A stretch of DNA of 64,000 nucleotides from Streptococcus suis S735 (GCF_000294495.1 NC_018526.1:558001-622000); one strand, 5' to 3'; counted from the stretch's first letter, positions 54,749 to 63,886 are shown. The notes: generated by a model not told the origin, from the sequence alone. Translations and numbers: made by a program.

Positions 54749-54965
54749 TTCTGATAATCCATATCAGTTGTTATATATTTGAATGGATTATATATAACAT
54801 TAAGTTGGATGTGAGAGAAAATTTCAACAAGAGGTATTGCCATCCTTTATCATGTTGAAAATTGATAGGGATAAGTGAAATGGGCGAAATAGTATCATTT
54901 TCTCTACGTTTTGTATAACGTTTTCAATTTTTTCAGGTAGTTTTCTGGTTTTTATATAATCTTTT

Positions 54966-55004
54966 TCTAAAGTTGGTTTTTGAGTTATTTTTTTGTGCTA
55001 TACT
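54966..55004 (+). promoter_or_regulatory. Shared promoter of the mini-protein array, copy 1
   Basis: TCTAAAGTTGG (54966), then GAGTT 12 bases after the first AAGTT, then the extended -10 TGCTATACT. The upstream motif starts 33 bases before TATACT, the same as in copies 2 and 3. There is no good -35 box, so an activator binding the AAGTT/GAGTT direct repeat is likely. Confidence 0.78.
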
Positions 55005-55060
55005 GTTACTACGTTTCCGATAGGAGGAAGCAAATATCTATACAAAGGAGATGTTTCATC

Positions 55061-55405
55061 ATGAAACATATTGTAACAAAACGTAATTATAAAGTTGGCG
55101 CATGCGCTATGGCACTTGCATTGTTGATGACTACTGCAGGTGGTGCAGTTGTAAATGCAGAGCAGCACCTTGAGTCATCAGTTGGCTTAGTACAGCGTGG
55201 TGATGTACTTCTAAAATTGAAAGAATCAAACCAGTCTTTCAATGAAGGAGAGGTTGGAAATTTAGAGCCTGTCAACCCAACTGTGCCTCCAATGGCTTCT
55301 TCTGTACAAAAATCATGGTTTAGTTCATTTTGGGGTGGTGTAAAAACATTCTGGAATGCATTATGTTGTTCTGTGGGACTAACTGGGCTCAAAGTTAGTA
55401 AGTAA
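55061..55405 (+). CDS. Secreted Trp-rich mini-protein, paralogue 1
   Basis: ATG 55061 follows AAAGGAGATGTTTC (114 residues). The signal peptide (residues 1-~35) is basic KHIVTKRNYKV then ACAMALALLMTTAGG, with likely cleavage after VVNA. A variable, mostly polar middle of ~45 residues follows. The C-terminus is an amphipathic, cationic, aromatic segment (KSWFSSFWGGVKTFWNALCC) ending in K residues. I know no named family. Three more copies follow on the same strand. Possible roles are an antimicrobial or membrane-active peptide, a signal, or a surface factor. The neighbouring dlt operon, which lowers surface negative charge, would fit a cationic membrane-active product. Confidence 0.82.
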   Translation: MKHIVTKRNYKVGACAMALALLMTTAGGAVVNAEQHLESSVGLVQRGDVLLKLKESNQSFNEGEVGNLEPVNPTVPPMASSVQKSWFSSFWGGVKTFWNALCCSVGLTGLKVSK

Positions 55406-55720
55406 CATAGAGTTATAATCTTGTAATATTTAGTTAATTAATTTGCAAATCCTTCATACTTCACTAGCTTTCTTAAATTATTTAATTTTCTATATATTAC
55501 CCTCTTAGAAATCTTTTTCATCTATACATTCATAACTTTAATAATATAACTCGAATTAGTATGCCCTCTATGAAAATAGAGGGTTTTAAACATTTTTTCT
55601 TTATTACCACAATTATTCGATACAAGTTTTTTGAACCATAAATATAATATTGCATGTGTATTTTTGTTCTTGTGTTAATATGCATATCTTGGAGTTTTAT
55701 AGTTTTTTATCTAACCTTTT
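55406..55720. repeat. Spacer of the mini-protein array, unit 1
   Basis: About 200 bases here (from AGTTATAATCTTGTAATATT, 55411) reappear, slightly changed, after paralogue 2 (from 56140). They include TTCATCTATACATTCATAAC and a terminator. No gene. The repeat shows that gene plus flanks were duplicated as ~740-bp units. Confidence 0.8.
55564..55590 (+). terminator. Terminator after paralogue 1
   Basis: Stem CCCTCTA / TAGAGGG with a 6-base loop, then TTTTAAAC. The same hairpin follows paralogue 2. Confidence 0.82.
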
Positions 55721-55759
55721 TCTAAAGTTGGAATTTGAGTTGTCTGTTTGTGCTATACT
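55721..55759 (+). promoter_or_regulatory. Shared promoter of the mini-protein array, copy 2
   Basis: TCTAAAGTTGG (55721), GAGTT (55737) and extended -10 TGCTATACT (55751) are at the same spacing as copy 1, although the sequence between them differs. The conserved parts are therefore functional. Confidence 0.8.
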
Positions 55760-55803
55760 ATCATTTGTAGAGACGAATATCGTATAAAGGAGATATTTCA
55801 ACA

Positions 55804-56118
55804 ATGAAGCAACTTGTAACAAAACGTAGTTATAAAATTGGTTTGAGTGCTATGGCTTTGGTCTTGCTAATGACCACTGCAGGTGGTGCCACTGCACATG
55901 CAAGTACGGGTACCTATAGTGTCGAAACTCGAGGTGATGCCAAAGTGTATAGGCTGTTGGAAACTCCGGCGGGGTCTTTTACACAGGGGGGCATAGTTTT
56001 GAAACCTGTGAATAATTCTACAACTAAACCATCTGAAACCAAATCATGGTTTGATTCTTTTTGGAGTAGTGTAAAAACATTTTGGGAAGCAATCTGTCGT
56101 GGAGTTGGATGGTGTTAA
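55804..56118 (+). CDS. Secreted Trp-rich mini-protein, paralogue 2
   Basis: This 104-residue paralogue has signal peptide KQLVTKRSYKIGLSAMALVL then LMTTAGGATAHA, with cleavage likely after AHA. The middle part is unrelated in sequence to paralogue 1, apart from an LKPVN-like piece. The C-terminus KSWFDSFWSSVKTFWEAICR keeps Trp, Phe, Val, Lys at the same places. One Cys falls in this helix and another is the last residue (Cys104), so a disulfide or dimer is possible. Its own promoter and terminator make it a separate transcript. Confidence 0.85.
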   Translation: MKQLVTKRSYKIGLSAMALVLLMTTAGGATAHASTGTYSVETRGDAKVYRLLETPAGSFTQGGIVLKPVNNSTTKPSETKSWFDSFWSSVKTFWEAICRGVGWC

Positions 56119-56456
56119 GTAGAATGTTTACTATTTAGAGTTATATTCTTGTAATATTTAGTCAATTAAATTTGCAAATCCTTCATACCTTCATTAATCT
56201 TTCTTAAATTTTTAATTTTCTATAATATTACCCTCTTAAAAATCTTTTTCATCTATACATTCATAACTTTAATAATATAACTCAAAATAGTATGCCCTCT
56301 GTGAAAATAGAGGGTTTTAAATTTTTTAGGGATATTCTTTTTTATTACTTCGCTTATTCGAGACAAGGTTCTCTTGAAAGGAGCGTATCCTATTTCCTAG
56401 TTTTTATATTAATATTTTTATTTTTTGGAATTTAATGGTTTTTTATCTAATCTTTC
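56119..56456. repeat. Spacer of the mini-protein array, unit 2
   Basis: Duplicate of the spacer after paralogue 1 for about 200 bases (56140-56330), then diverging. No gene. A Gly/Ser-free AT-rich stretch (56395-56456) leads into promoter copy 3. Confidence 0.75.
56295..56320 (+). terminator. Terminator after paralogue 2
   Basis: Stem CCCTCT / AGAGGG with an 8-base loop, then TTTTAAATTTTTT. Confidence 0.82.
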
Positions 56457-56495
56457 TCTAAAGTTGGGATTTACGTTATTTTTTTGTGATATACT
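56457..56495 (+). promoter_or_regulatory. Shared promoter of the mini-protein array, copy 3
   Basis: TCTAAAGTTGG (56457), ACGTT in place of GAGTT (56473), and TGATATACT (56487). The 33-base spacing between motif and -10 is kept. The second half-site is weaker, so this copy may be expressed differently. Confidence 0.75.
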
Positions 56496-56549
56496 GGCAC
56501 TACATTGTCTAAAAAAGGGCGAATATTGTATAAAGGAGATATTTCAAAA

Positions 56550-56885
56550 ATGAAACGTATTGTAACAAAACGTAGTTATAAAGTTGGTCTGTGTGCTATG
56601 GCTCTTGCTCTGTTGATGAGCACTGCAGGTGGCGTAACTGCTGGTGCACAGGGGCATAATTTTACTTCATCAGATAGCTCTGCAATGAGAAATACTCAGG
56701 TGCTTGTTAAGGGAAATACATCAAATCGGAGTTCTCATGATGGTCCAGTAAAAATTGCGATGCCGAGAGCTGCTGGTTCTAAAAAACAAAAAACTTGGTA
56801 TGAATCTCTTTGGAGTACCATTAAAAAGTTTTTTGAACAACTTCGTCATGGTTTTCATTTAGAAAGACTGTTTAAAAATGGATAG
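56550..56885 (+). CDS. Secreted Trp-rich mini-protein, paralogue 3
   Basis: ATG 56550 follows AAAGGAGATATTTC (111 residues); the open frame from 56505 has no site. Signal peptide KRIVTKRSYKVGLCAMALAL then LMSTAGGVTAGA. The C-terminus is the most cationic of the set (KKQKTWYESLWSTIKKFFEQ, then LRHGFHLERLFKNG) and longer by about a dozen residues. No terminator is seen before paralogue 4, 109 bp on, so the two are probably co-transcribed. Confidence 0.82.
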   Translation: MKRIVTKRSYKVGLCAMALALLMSTAGGVTAGAQGHNFTSSDSSAMRNTQVLVKGNTSNRSSHDGPVKIAMPRAAGSKKQKTWYESLWSTIKKFFEQLRHGFHLERLFKNG

Positions 56886-56994
56886 TAATTCAGTTTTGAT
56901 TTATTAATCTATTAATAATCTTATAACATTTAGCGCAATTAATTTATAAACCTTCATATTAAAAAAACTAATACTTTGTAAAAGGAGACATTTC

Positions 56995-57339
56995 ATGAAA
57001 CAAGCTAATTCAAAACTAGTAGCTTTAACACTCATTACAACTCTCGCAGTTACCTCTGTGATTGCGACAACGGTGCATGCTGAAGAGAAAGTAACTGCTG
57101 ATCAGACTGTAGCAGGAAAACACAAACCGATTACGGGTGAGCAGCTTCAAAAAGCGATTGGAGATAGAAATCCAAATAGTATTCAGATACAAGCTAAATT
57201 TGAAAATACCAATTTCAAAAATCAAGGAATAACTTTTATTGGAAAAGCTGAAATTCCATCTAAATCTTCTGAAAAGTCTTCATGGTTTTGGGAACTTTGG
57301 ACTCGTTTTACAACTTTTGTCAAAGGTATTTTTAGCTAA
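56995..57339 (+). CDS. Secreted Trp-rich mini-protein, divergent paralogue 4
   Basis: This 114-residue protein has a different signal peptide (KQANSKLVALTLITTLAVTS, cleavage after TTVHA) but the same plan: polar middle, then the aromatic C-terminal helix SSWFWELWTRFTTFVKGIFS as the exact end. It aligns with the others by W-F-x-x-L-W-x-x-F-x-x-F. It has no copy of the shared promoter, only AAAAGGAGACATTTC before the ATG. This older or recombined member suggests that the C-terminal helix is the conserved working part. Confidence 0.78.
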   Translation: MKQANSKLVALTLITTLAVTSVIATTVHAEEKVTADQTVAGKHKPITGEQLQKAIGDRNPNSIQIQAKFENTNFKNQGITFIGKAEIPSKSSEKSSWFWELWTRFTTFVKGIFS

Positions 57340-57811
57340 GGTTTCTATTTTTCGTTGACTTCATATGGATAGAGAACAGTGGTTCATGTGAGCTTTTATT
57401 CAAATGAAAAGCGTATGAAATATTGGAGAGATCTAGGCATCTAAACTAGAGATTGTGCAAGAAATTATGTAATAGACCTCACATTTTTTGCGAATGAGAT
57501 GTTGACACGAATTCCATATTTCTTGAGTCTCAGTTGTAATTTTTCTTAGATAAATTAAAGAGTGAAAAGTTTAGGATGTAATTGTTCTAAACTTTTTATA
57601 TTGCATTGATAAAAAAATACAGTCTTTGTGTAACAGGTATATTCTTGTATTTTTTAGTGAAAAAAGAAATAAATTGACAAAATTATGGTAAAATATAGGT
57701 TGATTTAAAATTAATCATCTAATGAATGGAATGAGTTCGAAGTAAGTCAAGATTGACTAGACATTGTATTTAAAGCAATTCGCAGGAATAAGAGATGGAA
57801 GGAGATAGAAC
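57340..57811. other. Intergenic region before dltX
   Basis: About 470 bases without a gene. It holds a terminator (57565-57597) and the dlt promoter area with TTGACA (near 57673) and an A/T-rich -10 region; the -10 is not clear. TTTAAAATTAATC near 57703 may be regulatory, but no complete CiaR-type repeat is present. Confidence 0.5.
57565..57600 (+). terminator. Terminator ahead of the dlt promoter
   Basis: A perfect 10-bp stem AAAAGTTTAG / CTAAACTTTT with a 12-base loop and a T run. It probably ends the paralogue 3-4 transcript. Confidence 0.85.
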
Positions 57812-57937
57812 ATGCAACATCCAGTTGTACGATTTATCTGTAGAACCCTGTTCTATTTTTTTATATTGTTACTACTTTTGTATCTGTATAGTTATTTAGA
57901 CATTGGACAGGGAGGATTTATCTATAATGAGTTTTAA
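57812..57937 (+). CDS. dltX: DltX, small membrane component of teichoic acid D-alanylation
   Basis: This 41-residue frame from ATG 57812 follows GGAAGGAGATAGAAC. It has one membrane helix ([20 protein letters not shown]) and ends FIYNEF, the C-terminal motif of DltX. DltX is needed for passing D-alanine through the DltB/DltD complex, with its C-terminal tail near DltD. It is the first gene of the dlt operon, reads into dltA, and is easily missed because of its size. Confidence 0.92.
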   Translation: MQHPVVRFICRTLFYFFILLLLLYLYSYLDIGQGGFIYNEF

Positions 57938-57953
57938 AGAGGAGAGTATAAAA

Positions 57954-59489
57954 ATGATTAGCAGTATGTTAGAGCGGGTAGAGCATTTTGCGACAGAAAA
58001 TCCTGACTACCCTGTTTACCATTATCTAGGACAGTTGTATAGTTATGGGGATTTAAAGGCAGATTCAGATTCTTTAGCAGCCCATATTGATAGTTTGGAT
58101 TTACCAGCAAACTCTCCTGTCCTTGTTTTTGGCGGACAGGAGTACCAGATGTTGGCAATCTTTGTAGCCTTAACCAAGGCTGGCCATCCGTATATCCCTG
58201 TAGATAGTCATTCTGCTTTGGATCGGATTGAAGCTATTCTGGAAATAGCAGAGCCGAGTTTGGTGTTTGCGGTAGCAGACTTTCCGCTAGAGACAAGTTT
58301 GCCAGTGCTTGGTTTGTCTGAAGTTGAAGCCATTTTTGAGAAGAAGTCGACTTATCAGTTGATACATCCTGTAAGCGAAGATGATACCTACTATATTATC
58401 TTCACTTCTGGGACAACGGGTAAACCAAAAGGAGTGCAAATTTCGCATGACAATTTGCTCAGCTTTACTAACTGGATGATAAGGGATAAGGAGTTTGCGC
58501 TACCAGAGCGACCGCAAATGTTAGCTCAACCTTCCTATTCGTTTGACTTGTCGGTTATGTATTGGGCTCCGACGCTTGCCCTTGGTGGGACCTTATTTGC
58601 TCTACCGAAAGAGTTGACTTTGGATTTTAAGACTTTATTTGCAGCTATTCAAACTTTGCCATTTAAGATTTGGACTTCGACACCATCATTTGTAGATATG
58701 GCTTTGCTATCTCGTGAGTTTGATGGGGAACATTTACCAGATTTGACGCATTTCTATTTTGACGGAGAGGAGTTAACTGTAAAAACAGCTCAGAAGCTCC
58801 GCGAACGTTTTCCAAAAGCTGTGATTGTTAACGCTTATGGACCGACCGAAGCTACAGTCGCCTTATCAGCAGTTGCCATCACTGATGAGATGCTGGTGAA
58901 TTATAAACGTTTGCCGATTGGTTATACCAAACCAGACTCGCCAACTTTTATTTTGGATGAGGATGGTCAAGTAGTACCGAATGGTCAACAGGGAGAAATT
59001 GTTGTATCAGGTCCTGCTGTCTCTAAAGGATATTTGAATAATCCTGAGAGAACCGAGGCGGCATTTTTCCAGTTTGACGGCTTACAGGCCTATCATACTG
59101 GGGATTTGGGTGTAATGACAGATGAAGGTCTGTTACTCTATGGTGGGCGTATGGATTTCCAAATTAAATATAATGGTTATCGTATCGAGTTGGAAGAAGT
59201 TGCCCAACACCTAAATAAATCAACCTATATTGAGGCTGCGGTGGCTGTTCCACGTTATAATGCTGACCATAAAGTGCAAAATCTGTTAGCTTATGTTGTC
59301 CCTAAAGCAGGGATTATGGAGCAGTTCGATCGAGAGTTGGAGTTAACCAAGGTCATCAAGCAGGAGTTAAAAGAACGGATGATGGATTATATGATGCCTT
59401 CGAAGTTTATTTATCGAGACAGTCTTCCTTTGACTGCAAATGGGAAGATTGATATTAAGGGGTTGATCGCTGAGGTGAATGCTCAATGA
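57954..59489 (+). CDS. dltA: D-alanine--D-alanyl carrier protein ligase DltA
   Basis: I prefer ATG 57954 (511 residues, [20 protein letters not shown], matching other streptococcal starts) after AGAGGAGAG; ATG 57927, overlapping dltX after GGGAGG, is also possible. It adenylates D-alanine and loads it on DltC. Adenylation motifs: [15 protein letters not shown] near residue 155, [12 protein letters not shown] near 300, and YHTGDLG near 380, with a C-terminal lysine in [11 protein letters not shown]. It overlaps dltB by 4 bp. Confidence 0.96.
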   Translation: MISSMLERVEHFATENPDYPVYHYLGQLYSYGDLKADSDSLAAHIDSLDLPANSPVLVFGGQEYQMLAIFVALTKAGHPYIPVDSHSALDRIEAILEIAEPSLVFAVADFPLETSLPVLGLSEVEAIFEKKSTYQLIHPVSEDDTYYIIFTSGTTGKPKGVQISHDNLLSFTNWMIRDKEFALPERPQMLAQPSYSFDLSVMYWAPTLALGGTLFALPKELTLDFKTLFAAIQTLPFKIWTSTPSFVDMALLSREFDGEHLPDLTHFYFDGEELTVKTAQKLRERFPKAVIVNAYGPTEATVALSAVAITDEMLVNYKRLPIGYTKPDSPTFILDEDGQVVPNGQQGEIVVSGPAVSKGYLNNPERTEAAFFQFDGLQAYHTGDLGVMTDEGLLLYGGRMDFQIKYNGYRIELEEVAQHLNKSTYIEAAVAVPRYNADHKVQNLLAYVVPKAGIMEQFDRELELTKVIKQELKERMMDYMMPSKFIYRDSLPLTANGKIDIKGLIAEVNAQ

Positions 59490-60727
59490 TGGAGTTTTTT
59501 AAACAGCTACCTCAGTTAGAGCCTTATGGAAATCCATTGTACTTTTTCTATCTAGTCTTGGCGCTAGTACCAATTTTTATAGGACTCTTTTTTAAAAAAC
59601 GTTTCCCCTTGTATGAAACAGGTGTTAGTTTAGCCTTCATTGTCTTGATGTTTACAGGTACAAAGACAATGCAATTGCTGTCTTTATTGGCCTATATTAT
59701 TTGGCAGACAATGTTGATTTTTTTCTACAAGCATTATCGTCAACGGGCAAATCAAAGCTGGGTCTTCTATCTAATCGTGTGTTTAGCTGTTTTTCCGTTG
59801 ACTTGGGTAAAGTTGGCACCGACTTTTAGTCAGCATGGGGCAATTTTCGGTTTTTTAGGTATTTCTTATTTAACGTTTCGGTCGGTCGGAATGGTGATTG
59901 AAATGCGGGACGGTTTACTAACGGAATTTAGTTTGGGAAGTTTTTTGCGATTTTTGCTATTTATGCCAACTATTTCGAGTGGCCCTATTGATCGTTATAG
60001 ACGGTTTACGGAAGATTACAAACAAATTCCTGAGCGAACTGAGTTATTAAATATGCTCGATCAGACTGTGCATTATATTATGATGGGCTTCTTATATAAG
60101 TTTATTCTAGCCTATTTTATCGGGCATACTTTACTGGAGCCTTTAAAGGCAGTAGCCTTGGATCAAGGTGGATGGTTTAACTTACCTACTATTGGAGTTA
60201 TGTATCTTTATGGTTTTGAATTATTCTTTGACTTTGCAGGCTATTCCATGTTTGCCATAGGTATTTCCAATCTTATGGGTATTCGCTGCCCAATTAACTT
60301 TGATCAACCGTTCAAATCGCGTGATCTTAAGGAGTTTTGGAATCGATGGCATATCAGCTTATCTTTTTGGTTCCGTGATTTCGTCTTCATGCGTCTGGTT
60401 AAGACTTTGTTGAAACATAAGGTTTTCAAAAATCGAAATACGGTATCTAATGTTGCCTATCTGCTAAATATGCTCTTGATGGGCTTGTGGCATGGTGTAA
60501 CATGGTATTATATTGCATATGGTCTCTTTCATGCTTTGGGGTTGATCATCAATGATGCTTGGATTCGTAAGAAGAAATCAATTAATTTAGCTCGAAAAAA
60601 AGCTGGGCAAGAACCATTGCCGGATAATCGTTGGACGAGTTTCGCTGGTATGTTTGTGACCTTCCATACGGTCATGTTCTCTTTCTTGATATTTTCAGGA
60701 TTTTTAGATAAATTGTGGTTCAAGTAG
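59486..60727 (+). CDS. dltB: DltB, MBOAT-family D-alanyl transfer protein
   Basis: This 413-residue polytopic protein of the MBOAT family has [20 protein letters not shown] near residue 128, [20 protein letters not shown] near 250, and [18 protein letters not shown] near 285. The conserved His sits in [16 protein letters not shown] near 337. It moves D-alanine from DltC across the membrane toward teichoic acid. It overlaps dltA and is 42 bp ahead of dltC. Confidence 0.97.
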   Translation: MMEFFKQLPQLEPYGNPLYFFYLVLALVPIFIGLFFKKRFPLYETGVSLAFIVLMFTGTKTMQLLSLLAYIIWQTMLIFFYKHYRQRANQSWVFYLIVCLAVFPLTWVKLAPTFSQHGAIFGFLGISYLTFRSVGMVIEMRDGLLTEFSLGSFLRFLLFMPTISSGPIDRYRRFTEDYKQIPERTELLNMLDQTVHYIMMGFLYKFILAYFIGHTLLEPLKAVALDQGGWFNLPTIGVMYLYGFELFFDFAGYSMFAIGISNLMGIRCPINFDQPFKSRDLKEFWNRWHISLSFWFRDFVFMRLVKTLLKHKVFKNRNTVSNVAYLLNMLLMGLWHGVTWYYIAYGLFHALGLIINDAWIRKKKSINLARKKAGQEPLPDNRWTSFAGMFVTFHTVMFSFLIFSGFLDKLWFK

Positions 60728-60769
60728 ACAATAGGTAACGATTGTATGAATCGTAGAAAGGAATAAAAA

Positions 60770-61009
60770 ATGGATGTAAAAGAAACAATATTGAATATTA
60801 TCGAAGAATTATTTATGGAAGATGTATCTGAAATGATGGATGAAGACCTATTTGATGCGGGTGTTTTGGATAGTATGGGAACTGTAGAACTTATTGTGGA
60901 GTTAGAAAGTCGTTTTAATATTACAGTTCCAGTTTCAGAGTTTGGTCGTGAAGATTGGAATACAGCTAACAAAATCATTTCTGGTGTTGTGGAGTTGATG
61001 CATGCGTAA
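60770..61009 (+). CDS. dltC: D-alanyl carrier protein DltC
   Basis: This 79-residue acyl-carrier-like protein has the phosphopantetheine Ser35 in [14 protein letters not shown]. It is acidic and helical as expected. It accepts D-alanine from DltA and docks to DltB. The ATG follows GAAAGGAATAAAAA. The last 8 bases overlap dltD. Confidence 0.97.
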   Translation: MDVKETILNIIEELFMEDVSEMMDEDLFDAGVLDSMGTVELIVELESRFNITVPVSEFGREDWNTANKIISGVVELMHA

Positions 61010-62267
61010 GCAATTGTGGCAGATTTTTGGACCTGTGATTTGTGCAACGTTTTTAGTTATTCTCACGTTGTTGTTTTTCCCGAGTTCTTCTCGGTCAAAT
61101 TTCAAAGAAGAAAAACAAGATGCAGTAGCATTGTCTTATATTAGTTTTAAGAGCAAATATAAGAAAAATAGGGCTCTGGGAGATAAAAATCATCGTTTTG
61201 TTCCTTTCTTTGGGTCAAGTGAATGGTCACGTTTTGATAGTATGCATCCGTCAGTGTTGGCAGATGCCTATCAGAGAGAGTATACTCCCTATTTGTTAGG
61301 ACAACGTGGTGCAGCTTCGCTGACACAATATTTTGGCATGCAACAGATTGGGGCACATTTAAAAAATAGTCAGGCTATCTATGTTGTTTCTCCTCAATGG
61401 TTTTCACCCAAAGGGGCATCATCTAAGGCATTTGAACAATATTTTAGTAGTGATCAAGCCACTCATTTTCTGCAAACAAGTGCTAAGGATGACTATGATA
61501 GATATGCAGCAAAGCGTTTCTTAGAGCTTAAATCAGACTGTAGTTTGACAGGAATGTTTCAAAAAGTAGCTAGTGGTAAGGAATTGTCGAAATGGGATAG
61601 AGAGCAGTTGAACTGGCAAGCCTATTTATTAGAAAAGCAAGATGCCTTATTTAGTCGCTTTGCTGATTCTGGTAGTAATTTAGGATTGGTAGAAACGGAA
61701 GCGATGAAACTTCCAGAGACTTTTTCCTATGACCGCTTGAGTAAAGTGGCTAATGAGGACGGGAGTCGTTCTACTCAATCAAATGATTTCCAAATTGATG
61801 ATAGGTTTTATAGAAATCGTCTTCAGTCAAAAATCAAAAAACTCAAACAATCCCAGACAAAAATATCTTATCTGCAATCACCGGAGTACAATGATTTTCA
61901 GCTGGTTTTGAATGAATTTGCTAAACATCAGACTGATGTGCTATTTGTAATTCCCCCGGTTAATGAACGTTGGATGAACTACACTGGTCTCAATAAAGAT
62001 ATGTATCGGGCAACAGTAGCAAAGATTAAGTACCAGTTGACCAGTCAAGGTTTCAATCATATTGCTGATTTGTCGGAGCAGGGGGGGATAGATTATTTTA
62101 TGCAAGATACGATCCACATCGGTTGGCAAGGCTGGCTGGAGCTTGATAAGTATGTCCACCCATTCTTGACAGAACAACAAGCACCTGTTCATTATCAGTT
62201 AAAAAAAGAATTTTTAACTTCCGAATGGGCTGCATATAAGGGAGATTTAAACTTATTTTTGAAATAG
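61002..62267 (+). CDS. dltD: DltD, teichoic acid D-alanyltransferase
   Basis: This 421-residue protein has an N-terminal membrane anchor (residues 6-27, [19 protein letters not shown]) and an external SGNH-like domain: [11 protein letters not shown] near residue 70 with the catalytic Ser, and [10 protein letters not shown] near 373 with the Asp/His pair. It finishes D-alanine transfer to (lipo)teichoic acid outside the cell. D-alanylation lowers surface negative charge and reduces killing by cationic peptides. Confidence 0.97.
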   Translation: MRKQLWQIFGPVICATFLVILTLLFFPSSSRSNFKEEKQDAVALSYISFKSKYKKNRALGDKNHRFVPFFGSSEWSRFDSMHPSVLADAYQREYTPYLLGQRGAASLTQYFGMQQIGAHLKNSQAIYVVSPQWFSPKGASSKAFEQYFSSDQATHFLQTSAKDDYDRYAAKRFLELKSDCSLTGMFQKVASGKELSKWDREQLNWQAYLLEKQDALFSRFADSGSNLGLVETEAMKLPETFSYDRLSKVANEDGSRSTQSNDFQIDDRFYRNRLQSKIKKLKQSQTKISYLQSPEYNDFQLVLNEFAKHQTDVLFVIPPVNERWMNYTGLNKDMYRATVAKIKYQLTSQGFNHIADLSEQGGIDYFMQDTIHIGWQGWLELDKYVHPFLTEQQAPVHYQLKKEFLTSEWAAYKGDLNLFLK

Positions 62268-62285
62268 TTAGATACAGTTATAATA

Positions 62286-62328
62286 AAAAGCAAGAAGGCT
62301 TTGAATTAGGAAGTCTCCTTGCTTTTTC
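62286..62328 (+). terminator. Terminator of the dlt operon
   Basis: Stem AAAAAGCAAG / CTTGCTTTTT (10 bp) with a long loop, followed by CTACC; the stem's own T run serves as the tail. Confidence 0.85.
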
Positions 62329-62445
62329 TACCATTTGTCAAGTTCATCAAGGTATTTGACGAAAAATATTTTGTGTCTCGTCATCCAAATAAGGAAATTG
62401 TTTTATTTTGGACTAAAGTTACGTGTAAAAAGTGCATACAAAACC

Positions 62446-62479
62446 AACACCTTATGTTGAAATTTTTTGATAAGGTGTT
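62446..62479 (-). terminator. Hairpin downstream of the IS110 recombinase gene
   Basis: A perfect 10-bp stem AACACCTTAT / ATAAGGTGTT lies 24 bases beyond the recombinase stop on its own strand, followed there by GGTTTTGT. It may end the IS110 transcript or be part of the element end. Confidence 0.65.
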
Positions 62480-62502
62480 ACAATGATAGAGCATAAACAG
62501 TT

Positions 62503-63705
62503 TTACCGATTTTGGGTTGAAGCGTAATCGTAAAATTTGTTATGCATAATGAGGTAATACATTGTCCGAATGAGACGATGTATGGAGGCAATCGTGTGCA
62601 GCTTCGTTGAAGTCGTTTGCGATTGTCTTTTTCGTTTCTTATAAAAGTCTGCGATATGGCAAGGATTGGTATGATTGGCTGAAGCGATATTGTGGATACA
62701 CTTGAACAGAATCTTTCTAGCGTAGGGATTACCACGCTTGGTAATGTGTTCCTTAGCGAGGAAGTTACCAGATTCATAGTGTCTCAGGTCAATACCGATA
62801 AAGGCATTGATTTGATTGGCAGACTGAAAACGGCGAATATCTCCCAGTTCACCAATAATACTTGTTGCAGTAGTCTCAGCTATTCCAGGAATAGAGAGCA
62901 GAATGTCATATTCAGGTAATGGCTGAGCTAGTTCCACCATTTCGTCTAAGACTGCCTGTCTCTGTTCAGAAAGTCTAAGCAATTCTTTTGTATAGTAACG
63001 GACCTCTTCCAGTATTGGAGAGGTTTTCTTGACGGCACAATAAGATTGATTAGCTAGTGCTATAAGCTTCTCGGCTAAGTAAGCCACACGCTTGTCAGAA
63101 ATCCGTTTTGAAGTGGACAGACGGATGCTCTTTGAGAGTTCATCATTGCTTAACTCAAGTACGCAGTCCTTACAAGGAAAAGCTATAACTAAGTTCCAGT
63201 ATTGTTCGCCAGATGGTGTCGATAAGATATTTTCCAATTCAGGGAAAGTGACCTGTAAGACCTTGTGCAGGCGGTTTTTAGCTCGAACAATATCCTCGGT
63301 CAGATTCTGATAGAAACGGCTGAGATCCCGCAAGTTTTGGTAGACTTCTTCTTGGACATAAGTGGGTTTACGATTCAGCACAAATTGAGATTGAGCCAGT
63401 TTTTCAGCGTCAATTTGATCTGTTTTCCGCACACGCAAGCTATCCAGTTGCTTCTTAGCTTCTAAGGGATTAAGCCGTGTATAAGCATAGCCATTATCAT
63501 CTAGAAAAGTTTGGAGACGGCGAGAATAGACACCTGTTGCTTCAAAGATGATTTCTGGCTTATGGACGGTTCTCAAATCGCCAAGTAGCCGAGCAAAGCC
63601 GATGGCGTCATTGGATATGGTATAGCCATGAACTTTCTCACCATTGACTAGAATGGCCACTTCTGAACTTGCCTTACTCACATCAATCCCAAAAACTACT
63701 CGCAT
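62503..63705 (-). CDS. IS110-family recombinase (DEDD transposase)
   Basis: Start ATG 63705 gives 400 residues beginning RVVFGIDVSKASSEVAI. The N-terminal DEDD domain has Asp in GIDVSK, Glu in IIFEATGVYSRR, and Asp residues in KTDQIDAEKLA. The C-terminal IS116/IS110/IS902 domain has LLSIPGIAETTATSIIGELG and the catalytic Ser region (QINAFIGIDLRHYESG). The coding sequence is complete. IS110 elements move as circles without target duplication and, in the IS621 group, use a bridge RNA from the non-coding end upstream of the gene. Confidence 0.95.
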   Translation of the reverse strand: MRVVFGIDVSKASSEVAILVNGEKVHGYTISNDAIGFARLLGDLRTVHKPEIIFEATGVYSRRLQTFLDDNGYAYTRLNPLEAKKQLDSLRVRKTDQIDAEKLAQSQFVLNRKPTYVQEEVYQNLRDLSRFYQNLTEDIVRAKNRLHKVLQVTFPELENILSTPSGEQYWNLVIAFPCKDCVLELSNDELSKSIRLSTSKRISDKRVAYLAEKLIALANQSYCAVKKTSPILEEVRYYTKELLRLSEQRQAVLDEMVELAQPLPEYDILLSIPGIAETTATSIIGELGDIRRFQSANQINAFIGIDLRHYESGNFLAKEHITKRGNPYARKILFKCIHNIASANHTNPCHIADFYKKRKRQSQTTSTKLHTIASIHRLIRTMYYLIMHNKFYDYASTQNR

Positions 63706-63886
63706 GATATTACCTCTTTGTCTTGAATGATTCCTTGTTTTAGCGATGTCATTTTCAATACTCGACGTCTGGCGTCCCACATACTTTGATAACATTCTTT
63801 CTAAAACAGGTGTCTTGCCAGTTTTTGTTGCGACGTCTAGCGTCAAAAGCACCCTCGACTTAACAAGACACCTCTACTTTATCATA
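63706..63886 (-). mobile_element. IS110 non-coding end, candidate bridge-RNA region
   Basis: About 180 bases upstream of the recombinase start have no credible gene but clear internal structure: a direct repeat CGACGTCT(G/A)GCGTC at 63763-63776 and 63831-63844, and an inverted pair AGGTGTCTTG (63808) / CAAGACACCT (63864). In IS110-group elements this end encodes the bridge RNA that selects target and donor. That this one does is inference; the outer edge of the element is not defined. Confidence 0.5.

Noticed and set aside
55087..55392. 101-residue minus-strand frame opposite mini-protein 1
   Set aside because: It is an exact antisense shadow without a ribosome-binding site and is not matched opposite the other paralogues.
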